From positions 1 through 64,000 of the forward strand of contig JASCOE010000018.1 of NCBI GenBank assembly GCA_029959285.1: a stretch of DNA of 64,000 nt. Direction: 5' to 3'. The stretch comes from Flavobacteriaceae bacterium PS02337 (GTDB lineage: Bacteria > Bacteroidota > Bacteroidia > Flavobacteriales > Flavobacteriaceae). The position numbers were made by a program, and so were the translations under genes. Positions within the stretch are counted from its first letter, which is position 1, and the number at the start of each line of letters is the position of its first letter. This document shows, in pieces, positions 8,329-16,427 of the stretch. The notes under the pieces are model-generated. The model searched no databases and had not been told where the DNA came from. It saw nothing but the letters and a program-made list of their open reading frames with translations.

Positions 8329-10929
8329 ATGTGTTTAAAAAATAAAATAACATTCATAATCTTGTCATTTTTCCTAATCGGATTAAGCACAAATTCGTAT
8401 GCCATAAATCCAGAGAAATATGTAGTTAATCAGGCTTCTACTCAAAACTTTCCTTTGGCTTCAAAAGGAAAAATTGCTCCAATTTTGGTTGATGATAATG
8501 ATTATGCTGGAGTTTTAAAAGTAACAGGACATTTAGAAAATGATATTTTTAAAGTTTCAGATTTACATCCAAAAAGAATTAAAAATATTTCAAAAGCAGA
8601 AGATTTTGTTGTGATAATTGGAACTTTAGGCAAAAGTGAAATTATCGATCATTTAGTCAAAGAAGGAAAAATAGATTCGAATCAACTTCAGGGGAAATGG
8701 GAGAAATTTATCACACAAATTATAGAAAATCCGTTTAAAGGAATCAAAAAAGCATTGGTAATTGCAGGTTCGGATAAAAGAGGAACGATTTATGGAATTT
8801 ACGATTTATCGAATCAAATAGGTATTTCGCCTTGGTATTATTGGGCTGACGTTCACGTTAAAAAACAACCCGAATTGCATGTTTTGCCTGGAATTCATTC
8901 GCAAGGAGAACCCAAAGTTAAATACAGAGGAATTTTTATAAACGATGAAGCTCCAGCTTTGTCAGGTTGGGCTTTTGAGAAATTTGGCGGATTCAATTCA
9001 AAATTCTACGATAAAGTTTTTGAATTGATTCTTAGAATGAAAGGAAACTATTTATGGCCTGCAATGTGGGGCAGAATGTTTTATGTTGAAGATCCGCAGA
9101 ATGCTGTTTTGGCAGATGAATACGGAATTGTAATGGGAACTTCACATCATGAGCCGTTAACAAGAGCGCACGCCGAGTGGGGAAAAGCAAACGGAAAATG
9201 GGATTTTAATGTCAATTCAGAAGCTTTGGTTAATTTTTGGAAAGAAGGAATTAAACGAATGGGAAATAAAGAAACCATTGTAACCGTTGGAATGCGTGGC
9301 GACGGTGACGAACCAATGACCGAAGGAACTGCAATAGGTTTATTAGAAAACATCGTAAAAACTCAAAGAAAGATTATTGCAGAAGTTACTGAAAAACCAG
9401 CCGAAGAAACTCCGCAAATGTGGGCACTTTACAAAGAAGTTCAGGAATATTACGACAAAGGAATGACGGTTCCTGAGGATATTACACTTTTATTGTGCGA
9501 TGACAATTGGGGAAATATTCGCAAATTGCCAGAACTCAATGCAAAACCAAGAAAAGGCGGTTACGGAATTTACTATCACTATGATTATGTTGGCGGTCCG
9601 AGAAATTACAAATGGATTAACACGAACCAAATTGAACGTGTTTGGGAACAAATGGATTTGGCGTATCAATATGGCGTTGATAAAATTTGGATTGTAAATG
9701 TTGGCGATATTAAACCAATGGAATTTCCGATTGAGTTTTTCTTAGATATGGCGTGGAATCCTGAAAAGTTTAATCCTGAAAATTTAGAGCAATATTATAC
9801 GGATTGGGCAAAAGAGAATTTTGACAATCAGTTTGCAGAAGAAATTGCAGAAATATTAAAATTATATACCAAATATAACGCACGCAGAAAACCTGAATTA
9901 TTAGACGCTAAAACCTATAGTATTGTCAATTATAATGAAGCAGATAGAGTTGTGGAAGATTATCAAGAATTGGTTGAAAAAGCTAATTCGATAAATGAAA
10001 AACTAAAACCAGAATACAAAGATGCTTTTTATCAATTAGTTTTATTTCCAGTTTTGGCAAGTTCAAATTTAAATGAATTGTATGTAGAAACAGCTAAAAA
10101 TCATTTGTATGCACAGCAGGGAAATGCTATCGCAAATTTATATGCTGAAAAAGTAAAACAATTGTTCGAAAAAGACAGTTTGCTGACAAATTATTATCAC
10201 ACGAAATTATCAAACGGAAAATGGAATCATATGATGTCACAAACGCATATTGGATATGACAATTGGCAACAACCTGATAAAAATGTGATTCCGAAAACGA
10301 GAACAATCGAAGTTTCAAACAAAGCTCAAATAGAAATTTCTGCTGAAAATTCTTCAAAGGTTGAAAAATCTATCAATAAAAATTTAAATCATTTTCGAGG
10401 TTTCGTTGAGAACAATGGTTACATTTCAATAGAAAGTAAAAATTATTCTAAAGCAATAAATTCTGATTTAGTAAAATGGACAATCATTCCAAATATTGGT
10501 AGAACAGATTCAGGAATAACAATAAAACCTTGTAATATCCAGTCCATTGAAATTTCTGAAAAATCTCCAAGATTAGAATATAACGTTCATTTTTTTACTA
10601 AAGGAAAAATAAAAGTAAACGCTTATTTTTCGCCAACAATAAATTTTAAAAAGGGCGATGGTTTGAAATACGGAATTGGGTTCGATGATGAAAAACAGCA
10701 AATTATGAACCTTAATGCAGATTCTTCAGAAAAAGCTTGGGCAGAATCTGTTGCGAATAATATTAAAATAATTACCTCATCGCACACAATTGAAAAAGCT
10801 GGGAATCATATTTTGAAAATTTATGCTATTGATGCTGCTTTGGTACTTCAGAAAATTGTGATTGAAACGGAATATGGAAAAGTTTTGGAGTCGTATTTAG
10901 GACCGCCAGAGAGTTTTAGAAAGAAATGA
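8329..10929 (+). CDS. GH115 xylan alpha-1,2-glucuronidase
   Basis: GH115 enzymes remove (methyl)glucuronic acid from internal as well as terminal xylose of xylan (EC 3.2.1.131), which complements GH67. I prefer the ATG at 8329 because it gives a clean signal peptide (MCLKNKITFIILSFF...NSYA); the frame is open from an ATG at 8296, which would add 11 residues. The length is then 866 residues. Family-typical blocks are YGIYDLSNQIGISPWYYWADV, GNYLWPAMWGRMF, MGTSHHEPLTRAHAEW, VTVGMRGDGDEPM and GGYGIYYHYDYVGGPRNYKW. The C-terminal quarter is the accessory beta domain. The start codon lies inside a copy of the dispersed CTATGTTTCTATGTGTT repeat. Confidence 0.93.
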   Translation: MCLKNKITFIILSFFLIGLSTNSYAINPEKYVVNQASTQNFPLASKGKIAPILVDDNDYAGVLKVTGHLENDIFKVSDLHPKRIKNISKAEDFVVIIGTLGKSEIIDHLVKEGKIDSNQLQGKWEKFITQIIENPFKGIKKALVIAGSDKRGTIYGIYDLSNQIGISPWYYWADVHVKKQPELHVLPGIHSQGEPKVKYRGIFINDEAPALSGWAFEKFGGFNSKFYDKVFELILRMKGNYLWPAMWGRMFYVEDPQNAVLADEYGIVMGTSHHEPLTRAHAEWGKANGKWDFNVNSEALVNFWKEGIKRMGNKETIVTVGMRGDGDEPMTEGTAIGLLENIVKTQRKIIAEVTEKPAEETPQMWALYKEVQEYYDKGMTVPEDITLLLCDDNWGNIRKLPELNAKPRKGGYGIYYHYDYVGGPRNYKWINTNQIERVWEQMDLAYQYGVDKIWIVNVGDIKPMEFPIEFFLDMAWNPEKFNPENLEQYYTDWAKENFDNQFAEEIAEILKLYTKYNARRKPELLDAKTYSIVNYNEADRVVEDYQELVEKANSINEKLKPEYKDAFYQLVLFPVLASSNLNELYVETAKNHLYAQQGNAIANLYAEKVKQLFEKDSLLTNYYHTKLSNGKWNHMMSQTHIGYDNWQQPDKNVIPKTRTIEVSNKAQIEISAENSSKVEKSINKNLNHFRGFVENNGYISIESKNYSKAINSDLVKWTIIPNIGRTDSGITIKPCNIQSIEISEKSPRLEYNVHFFTKGKIKVNAYFSPTINFKKGDGLKYGIGFDDEKQQIMNLNADSSEKAWAESVANNIKIITSSHTIEKAGNHILKIYAIDAALVLQKIVIETEYGKVLESYLGPPESFRKK

Positions 10930-10942
10930 TTATCATGTATTT

Positions 10943-10975
10943 AGAACTGACAGGTTTTTAAAACCTGTCAGTTCT
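10943..10975. terminator. Strong hairpin behind the GH115 gene
   Basis: A near-perfect palindrome (AGAACTGACAGGTTTTT / AAAACCTGTCAGTTCT) without a T tail. A relative with AACAGGTTTT arms is found at 19265-19297, so this is also a dispersed sequence type. It probably marks a transcript end or attenuates reading into the xylanase gene 46 bp on. Confidence 0.6.
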
Positions 10976-11020
10976 CCGTTGAGAGAATAAAAAACGATTA
11001 ACTATTTAAACCAAAAAGAT

Positions 11021-12130
11021 ATGAAATGTATTAAACCTTATTTAGTTGCCGTCACGACTTTGCTGGCTGTCAGCTGTACGTCGCAAAAAGAAACCGCTTC
11101 ATTAAAAGACGCTTACAAAAACGATTTCTACATCGGAACGGCTTTAAGTGCCAATCAAATTGAAGTTAAAAATGCTAAAGAAGATTCGTTGATTCGAAAA
11201 GAATTTAATGCGATTACGGCGGAAAATATCATGAAATCAATGTACACGCATCCGCAAAAAGATAAATATGATTTTACATTATCGGATAAATTTGTGGCGT
11301 ATGGTGAAAAAAATAAAATATTTATTCACGGACATACTTTAATCTGGCACAGTCAATTAGCACCTTGGATGGAGAAAATCGCCGACAGTACAGAAATGAA
11401 AGCATTTATGAAAGATCATATTACAACAATTGTTTCCAAATATAAAGGTAGAATCAATTCTTGGGATGTTGTGAACGAAGCTTTAAACGATGACGGAACT
11501 TTGCGACAATCTATTTTTTTGAAAACACTTGGCGAAAAATATCTAGTTGATGCTTTTAAATTAGCAGAAAAAGCAGATCCAAAAGTGGAGTTATATTACA
11601 ACGATTATAATATAGAAGAACCTGCAAAAAGAGCTGGTGCAATTGCTTTAATCAAAAAAATAAAAGCGGCGGGAGGAAAGGTTGATGGAGTTGGTATTCA
11701 GGGACATTGGAGATTGCAGAGTCCTTCTATAGAAGAAATTGAAAAAAGCATTTTAGAATATTCGGCTTTAGGAATTAAAGTTGCTTTTACAGAATTGGAT
11801 ATTACAGTTTTGCCAAATCCTTGGGATTTAAAAGGAGCAGAGATTAGTCAGAAATTTGAAGGAAGTGAAAAAATGAATCCATATCCAAAAGCTTTACCAG
11901 ATTCTATCCAAAACCAACTCGCAGAACGTTATGCTTCGATTTTTAAATTATTTTTAAAACATAAAGACAAAATTAGCAGAGTAACTTTTTGGGGAGTTCA
12001 CGACGGGCAATCATGGCTAAACGATTGGCCAATAAAAGGAAGAACTAATTATCCGCTTCCTTTTGATGCAGCTTTAGGACATAAAAAAGCATACGATAGT
12101 ATTTTAAAGTTGAAGAAAACGGAAGAATAA
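11021..12130 (+). CDS. GH10 endo-1,4-beta-xylanase, lipoprotein
   Basis: Cuts the xylan backbone or larger xylo-oligosaccharides (EC 3.2.1.8). The signal peptide ends in a lipobox (LAVSC, Cys19), so it is membrane anchored. The 369-residue protein is a single GH10 barrel: FIHGHTLIWHSQ, acid/base Glu153 in WDVVNEAL, YYNDYNI, VDGVGIQGHW, nucleophile Glu258 in FTELDIT, and FWGVHDGQSW. No CBM is present, unlike the second GH10 gene at 27127. It probably acts on imported oligomers in the periplasm, though the lipoprotein side is not decided by sequence. Confidence 0.95.
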   Translation: MKCIKPYLVAVTTLLAVSCTSQKETASLKDAYKNDFYIGTALSANQIEVKNAKEDSLIRKEFNAITAENIMKSMYTHPQKDKYDFTLSDKFVAYGEKNKIFIHGHTLIWHSQLAPWMEKIADSTEMKAFMKDHITTIVSKYKGRINSWDVVNEALNDDGTLRQSIFLKTLGEKYLVDAFKLAEKADPKVELYYNDYNIEEPAKRAGAIALIKKIKAAGGKVDGVGIQGHWRLQSPSIEEIEKSILEYSALGIKVAFTELDITVLPNPWDLKGAEISQKFEGSEKMNPYPKALPDSIQNQLAERYASIFKLFLKHKDKISRVTFWGVHDGQSWLNDWPIKGRTNYPLPFDAALGHKKAYDSILKLKKTEE

Positions 12131-12165
12131 CAACTTAAATGAGTTTAGAATTATAATATTATTAA

Positions 12166-12175
12166 CAATCGGTTG
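12166..12175. promoter_or_regulatory. LacI-type operator, upstream site
   Basis: CAATCGGTTG, extended to the 14-bp near-palindrome AACAATCGGTTGTT (12164-12177). It lies 78 bp upstream of a second site (12244), so two bound regulator dimers could form a loop or simply strengthen repression. Confidence 0.65.
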
Positions 12176-12210
12176 TTTTTAAAAATATTCTTGAAATAAA
12201 GTAAAGTAAA

Positions 12211-12253
12211 TTTGCGCAATATGTTTTTTTGTATAATTTTACACAACCGATTG
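12211..12253 (+). promoter_or_regulatory. Promoter with overlapping LacI-type operator of the symporter operon
   Basis: TTTG (12211-12214), 19 nt, then TAATTTTA (12234-12241) fit the Bacteroidota promoter. The operator CAACCGATTG follows at 12244-12253, where transcription would start. A diverged inverted repeat occupies the leader beyond it. Confidence 0.7.
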
Positions 12254-12277
12254 TTTTAATTGCAATTAGTACAATCT

Positions 12278-12378
12278 TGTCATTTCGAGGAACGAGAAAT
12301 CACACTAGAAACTCCACAAAAGAATTTCGCTAATCTTTGTCGAATCCCACGTGTGATTTCTCCTTCGTTGAAATGACA
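12278..12378. repeat. Second copy of the TGTCATT...AATGACA inverted repeat
   Basis: Arms of 28 bp at 12278-12305 and 12351-12378 pair with three mismatches. The outer sequence and the AGAAACTCCA centre match the element at 8141-8240. It sits in the leader of the symporter gene. Confidence 0.7.
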
Positions 12379-12409
12379 AAAAAAGAACTAACTAACCACA
12401 AAACCACAA

Positions 12410-13843
12410 ATGAATAACATTTCACAAAAATTATCCATCAAAGAAAAAATTGGATATAGCTTAGGAGACTTAGCTGCCAATCTTGTTTTTCAGACTTTGA
12501 TGACGTATCTGGCCTATTTTTATACTGATATTTACGGATTATCGCCAACCGATTCTTCTATTATTATGTTGACCGTTGGTTTAATCGCAGCCTTTATTTT
12601 TAATCCGATTATTGGAGTTTTGGCGGACAGAACAAATACCAAATGGGGAAAATTCAGACCTTGGATTTTAATAACTGCAATTCCGCTTGGAGTTGTTGCT
12701 TTATTGGCATTTTCAACTCCAGATTTCTCGTATAAAGGAAAAGTTATTTATGCTGTTGTAACCTATACTTTACTGTTGCTTTTTTATGCTGGAAATAACT
12801 TGCCGTATTCTGCTCTGAGTGGTGTAATCACGGGCGATATGAAAGAAAGAAACAGTATGTCATCCTACCGTTTTGTGGCGGTAATGTTTGCGCAGTTTTT
12901 TGTCCAGGTTTTTATGTTGGGAATTATAAAAAGTGCTGGAAATGGCGATAAAGCAATCGGAATTGAAAAAGTAATGACCGCTTTGGCAATTATTGGGACA
13001 ATCATGCTTTTAATTACGTTTTTAACTACGAAAGAAAGAATCATTCCAAAACCAGAACAGAAGTCAAGCGTTAAAGAAGATTTGAGTGATTTAATCAAGA
13101 ACAGACCTTGGGTTATTATGCTTTCGCTAACGACTTTGGTTTTTGTGACTTTGGCGATGAAAGGCGGTTCGTATGTGTATTATTTTGAGAATTATGTAGA
13201 TAAGAGTCAATTGGCGATTTTTATTCAGCCTATTTTAGATACTTTATCAAATATTGGACTGAATCATTTTGGGAATGATCCTGTTTCGGCTGGATTTGGA
13301 TTATTCAATGCGGGCGGAATTATATTTATGATTGTTGGTATTACATTGTCTAAAAACCTGGCGGATAAATACGGAAAGAGAAATGTTTTTGGTGTTTTTT
13401 TATTCATCTCAACCTTATTTATCATCGCTTTTTATTTCTATCCGCCAACGTCAATCGGATTGATATTTTTCTCCCAAATCCTGCACGGATTTTTCTACGG
13501 AATAACGATTCCAATTCTTTGGGCGATGATTGCCGATGTTGCTGATTATTCGGAATGGCTTAATAATCGTCGCGCAACCGCAATTATTTTTTCTGCAATG
13601 ATGGTCGGTCTAAAAGCTGGATTAAGCATTGGAGGCGCTTTGACAACTTTGTTTTTGGGGTATTTCCAATACGTTCCAAATGCTCCTGAACAGTCTCAAA
13701 CAGCCATAAACGGAATAAAATTATTAGTGAGTATTTTCCCTGCAATCCCTTTTTTGATTGGAGCCGGACTGTTGTTTTTCTATAAAATCAATAAAGAAAT
13801 GGAAGTGCAGATCGAAACAGAACTAAAAGAAAGAAGAACTTAA
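12410..13843 (+). CDS. GPH-family (MFS) sugar:cation symporter
   Basis: This 477-residue, very hydrophobic protein has about 12 membrane segments and the features of the glycoside-pentoside-hexuronide:cation symporters: N-terminal KEKIGYSLGDLAANLVFQT, the loop GVLADRTNTKWGKFRPWIL, and GDMKERNSMSSYRF. Relatives include XylP/XynT-like xyloside and hexuronide carriers. Between xylanolytic and GH43 genes it most likely brings xylobiose, xylo-oligosaccharides or hexuronates from periplasm to cytoplasm. The exact substrate and coupling ion cannot be read from the sequence. It shares a promoter and operator pair with the GH43 gene 21 bp downstream. Confidence 0.9.
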   Translation: MNNISQKLSIKEKIGYSLGDLAANLVFQTLMTYLAYFYTDIYGLSPTDSSIIMLTVGLIAAFIFNPIIGVLADRTNTKWGKFRPWILITAIPLGVVALLAFSTPDFSYKGKVIYAVVTYTLLLLFYAGNNLPYSALSGVITGDMKERNSMSSYRFVAVMFAQFFVQVFMLGIIKSAGNGDKAIGIEKVMTALAIIGTIMLLITFLTTKERIIPKPEQKSSVKEDLSDLIKNRPWVIMLSLTTLVFVTLAMKGGSYVYYFENYVDKSQLAIFIQPILDTLSNIGLNHFGNDPVSAGFGLFNAGGIIFMIVGITLSKNLADKYGKRNVFGVFLFISTLFIIAFYFYPPTSIGLIFFSQILHGFFYGITIPILWAMIADVADYSEWLNNRRATAIIFSAMMVGLKAGLSIGGALTTLFLGYFQYVPNAPEQSQTAINGIKLLVSIFPAIPFLIGAGLLFFYKINKEMEVQIETELKERRT

Positions 13844-13864
13844 TTATTTAAATAAAATATTACT

Positions 13865-14899
13865 ATGCCTGAAGATAGCATTGAACACATTAATTTTGAG
13901 GAAATTAATGATTTGGCGATTTCGAAGCCTTTAGTATCCCATATTTACACGGCCGATCCTTCTGCACATGTATTCAACGGAAAAATTTACATTTATCCGT
14001 CTCACGATATAGATGCAGGAATTCCGTTTAACGATAATGGCGACCATTTTGGTATGGAAGATTATCACGTTTTTTCGATGGATACCATAACATCAGAAGC
14101 TGTTGATAATGGAGTTGCATTGCATGTTGATGATGTGGCTTGGGCCGAAAAGCAAATGTGGGCGCCAGATGCTGCACATAAAAACGGAAAGTATTATTTG
14201 TATTTCCCTGCAAAACGTGCCAACGGAATTTTCCAGATTGGTGTAGCAATCAGCGATTCTCCTTCGGGACCATTTTTGCCAGAACAAGACGCGATAAGAG
14301 GAAGTTACAGTATTGATCCTGCAGTTTTTGAAGACGAAGATGGTAAGCATTATATTTATTTTGGTGGAATTTGGGGCGGACAGCTTCAGAAATATCGCAA
14401 TAATAAATACGATGAAAACAATGAAGAACCTTTGGCAGAAGAAAAATCTTTAGGTCCAATTGTGGCTTTGCTTCGCGATGATATGCTCGAATTTTCGGAA
14501 GAACCAAAAGAGATTAAAATTTTGGATGAAAACGGAAATGAGATTCTTGCAGGCGATAATGATCGTCGTTTTTTTGAAGCTTCTTGGGTTCATAAATACA
14601 ACGGAAAATATTATTTCTCTTATTCAACTGGCGACACACATTTTATCTGTTATGCGATTGGAGATAATCCGTACGGACCGTTTACGTATCAAGGGAGAAT
14701 TTTAAATCCTGTTTTAGGCTGGACATCGCATCATTCGATTTGTGAAGTAGAAGGCGAATGGTATTTGTTTTATCACGATTCGAGTTTGTCAAAAGGAGTG
14801 ACACATTTACGAAGTATGAAAGTAACTAAAATTGATTATTTGGAAGATGGTTCAATTATTACGATTGATCCTTATGGAATAAGAAGGTTATTTGATTAA
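13865..14899 (+). CDS. GH43 beta-xylosidase / alpha-L-arabinofuranosidase
   Basis: A 344-residue single-domain five-bladed propeller without a signal peptide, so probably cytoplasmic. This fits its position directly behind the symporter. The GH43 catalytic triad is visible: base Asp31 in TADPSAHVF, the pKa-tuning Asp151 in SIDPAVFED, and acid Glu238 in FFEASWVHK. A WAPDA block at the second blade is also typical. It would split imported xylo-oligosaccharides to xylose, or remove arabinose side groups; the sequence does not separate the two. It seems to be the only candidate for exo-acting xylosidase in the window. Confidence 0.9.
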   Translation: MPEDSIEHINFEEINDLAISKPLVSHIYTADPSAHVFNGKIYIYPSHDIDAGIPFNDNGDHFGMEDYHVFSMDTITSEAVDNGVALHVDDVAWAEKQMWAPDAAHKNGKYYLYFPAKRANGIFQIGVAISDSPSGPFLPEQDAIRGSYSIDPAVFEDEDGKHYIYFGGIWGGQLQKYRNNKYDENNEEPLAEEKSLGPIVALLRDDMLEFSEEPKEIKILDENGNEILAGDNDRRFFEASWVHKYNGKYYFSYSTGDTHFICYAIGDNPYGPFTYQGRILNPVLGWTSHHSICEVEGEWYLFYHDSSLSKGVTHLRSMKVTKIDYLEDGSIITIDPYGIRRLFD

Positions 14900-14930
14900 T
14901 GTTTTAGGTTAAAAAAAATCATAAAAAATA

Positions 14931-14940
14931 CAATCGGTTA
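14931..14940. promoter_or_regulatory. Degenerate LacI-type site
   Basis: CAATCGGTTA differs from the operator palindrome at one end base. It lies just behind the GH43 gene and 479 bp before the GntR gene, not next to a visible promoter, so its function is doubtful. Confidence 0.3.
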
Positions 14941-15019
14941 TTTCTATGTCGATTGTCCAGTTATAAATAGTATAGTGCTCATAAGTTTCGGATTTAGCAG
15001 AAGAAGTTTGTAAAGAAAA

Positions 15020-15165
15020 GTCCCGGAGGGACAAAATATTTATAGAATTTTTAGAACATCCGATTGTAAAAGCCCCAGCGGGGCGATATATTATTTGTAG
15101 CAAATGTGTCGCTCCGCTGGAGCTTTTAATCTGTGGGAATTGGAATTTTCTATAAATATTACGCT
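15020..15165. repeat. Structured intergenic repeat with GC-rich hairpins
   Basis: This AT-poor island in AT-rich DNA has nested pairing. AATATTTATAGAA near 15037 pairs with TTCTATAAATATT near 15149, and AAAAGCCCCAGCGGGGCGA (15068-15086) pairs with 15109-15127 with few mismatches. A separate small palindrome GTCCCGGAGGGAC is at 15020-15032. A minus-strand reading frame across it has no protein-like features. I take it as a dispersed Flavobacterium-type repeat. Confidence 0.65.
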
Positions 15166-15222
15166 CATCCAGAGCTAAATAGAAATGACAAAGATCACGA
15201 AAATGTTCTTTTGAAACCGTAT

Positions 15223-15308
15223 GCGTGAGGGATAGAAGTGGAAAGCCCACAGCCTGACGAAGGAAGAGCGAGGACTTGAAACGGATAGCCCGACCCGAAG
15301 TGACACGC
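15223..15308. repeat. GC-rich repeat element ending in GCGTG / CACGC
   Basis: An 86-bp stretch of unusually high GC content, with GCGTG at 15223 and CACGC at 15304 able to close it and internal runs such as GGAAAGCCCACAGCC and GATAGCCCGACCCGAAG. From memory, sequences of this kind are repeated between genes in Flavobacterium genomes; this window has one copy. Possible structured RNA or transcript end. The rest of 14941-15418 shows no gene. Confidence 0.5.
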
Positions 15309-15392
15309 CCAAAATATTGTGATTGAAACATTAAAAAAAATAACAATTTTAATCTAAAAAATAATTTTTTGTAAAAGTTTTTTATATAATTT

Positions 15393-15423
15393 AGCATAAC
15401 AGAACGGAACAGAACGGTATGCT
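15393..15423 (+). promoter_or_regulatory. Possible GntR autoregulatory site over the first start codon
   Basis: AGCATA (15393) and TATGCT (15418) are inverted arms around a direct repeat AGAACGG-AAC-AGAACGG (15401-15417). The first ATG (15419) lies in the right arm. This layout suggests an operator or RNA structure that controls the GntR gene. Confidence 0.4.
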
Positions 15424-16426
15424 AAAAGAAGAAGAAAAATTTGAGTTTATAATGAATCACGAAAGTGATATTCCGAAGTATCAGCAATTGGTTGACGGAA
15501 TTACAAATGCGATTGCGGAGAATATTTTGCAAAAGGGAGATTTGCTTCCGTCTGTGAATGTGATTTGTAAAAAGTATCAGCTTTCGAGAGACACGGTTTT
15601 TAAGGCGTATACTATTTTAAAAGATCAGAAAGTTATTGATTCTGTGCCGAATAAAGGCTATTATGTAGCGGGTGAAACGAGAAAAGTGCTTTTGGTTTTA
15701 GATACTTTTAAGGCTTATAAAGAGGTTTTATATCATTCGGTTGTGAATAATTTGCCTGATAATGTAATCATCGATGTGCAGTTTCATCATTATAATATTG
15801 ATGTTTTTAAAACAATTATTAACAACGGAATTGGGAAGTATTCTAAATATGTGGTCATGAATTTTGATCACAAAGAAATTGCTCCGGCTTTGTCGGCAAT
15901 TTCAAACGATAAATTGCTTTTGATTGATTGGAATATTCAGGCTAAAAAAACAAATAATTATGTTTTTCAGGATTTCGGAAAAGCGTTTTATGAGTCTTTA
16001 ACTGAAGCGGTTGATTTGTTTAAAAAGTATAAAAAAATAGAATTTGTATATCCAGATTTTACGAATCATCCGTGGGAAACGGTAGAATATTTTAAGAAAT
16101 TCTGTGCCGATTTTGGTTTTGAATATGGAATTGTTACAGATCCTAAAAAGTTTAATATCGAAAAAGGAATTGCTTATATCAGCGTAAGCGACAGGATTTT
16201 AGGTCACTTTTTAGAGCAATGTAAAGAGAAAGATTTTGAACCTGGAAAAGATGTTGGTTTTCTTTCTTATAACGAAACGCCAATGAAGAAATTTATTTAT
16301 AAAGGAATTTCGGTTGTCTCAACTGATTTTAAAGAAATAGGAACCAAAGCAGCGGCATTTATTACGCATGACGAAGAAACGAAGTGTTATGTGCCGACAA
16401 AATTAATAATTAGAGAATCATTATAG
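15419..16426 (+). CDS. GntR-family regulator with sugar-binding-like domain (XylR-like)
   Basis: A 335-residue protein with an N-terminal winged helix of the GntR type (IPKYQQLVDGITNAIAENILQKGDLLPSVN, then LSRDTVFKAYTILKDQKVI...NKGYYV) followed by a 250-residue region resembling the periplasmic-binding-protein fold of LacI effectors. That combination is common in Bacteroidota sugar regulators. The second Met (15452, MNHESDIPKY) is a plausible alternative start, preceded by the purine-rich AAGAAGAAGAAAAA. The gene ends one base before xylB, so it is surely co-transcribed with xylB and xylA and probably responds to xylose or a derivative. Confidence 0.85.
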   Translation: MLKEEEKFEFIMNHESDIPKYQQLVDGITNAIAENILQKGDLLPSVNVICKKYQLSRDTVFKAYTILKDQKVIDSVPNKGYYVAGETRKVLLVLDTFKAYKEVLYHSVVNNLPDNVIIDVQFHHYNIDVFKTIINNGIGKYSKYVVMNFDHKEIAPALSAISNDKLLLIDWNIQAKKTNNYVFQDFGKAFYESLTEAVDLFKKYKKIEFVYPDFTNHPWETVEYFKKFCADFGFEYGIVTDPKKFNIEKGIAYISVSDRILGHFLEQCKEKDFEPGKDVGFLSYNETPMKKFIYKGISVVSTDFKEIGTKAAAFITHDEETKCYVPTKLIIRESL

Positions 16427-16427
16427 T

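Noticed and set aside
15056-15067. ACATCCGATTGT as a further LacI operator
   Set aside because: One half-site is altered (CATCC) and it lies inside the repeat element with no promoter nearby.
14909-15397. 162-residue minus-strand ORF behind the GH43 gene
   Set aside because: It runs through two structured repeat elements, has no domain or signal-like pattern and odd composition. It is a by-product of the GC-rich repeat DNA.
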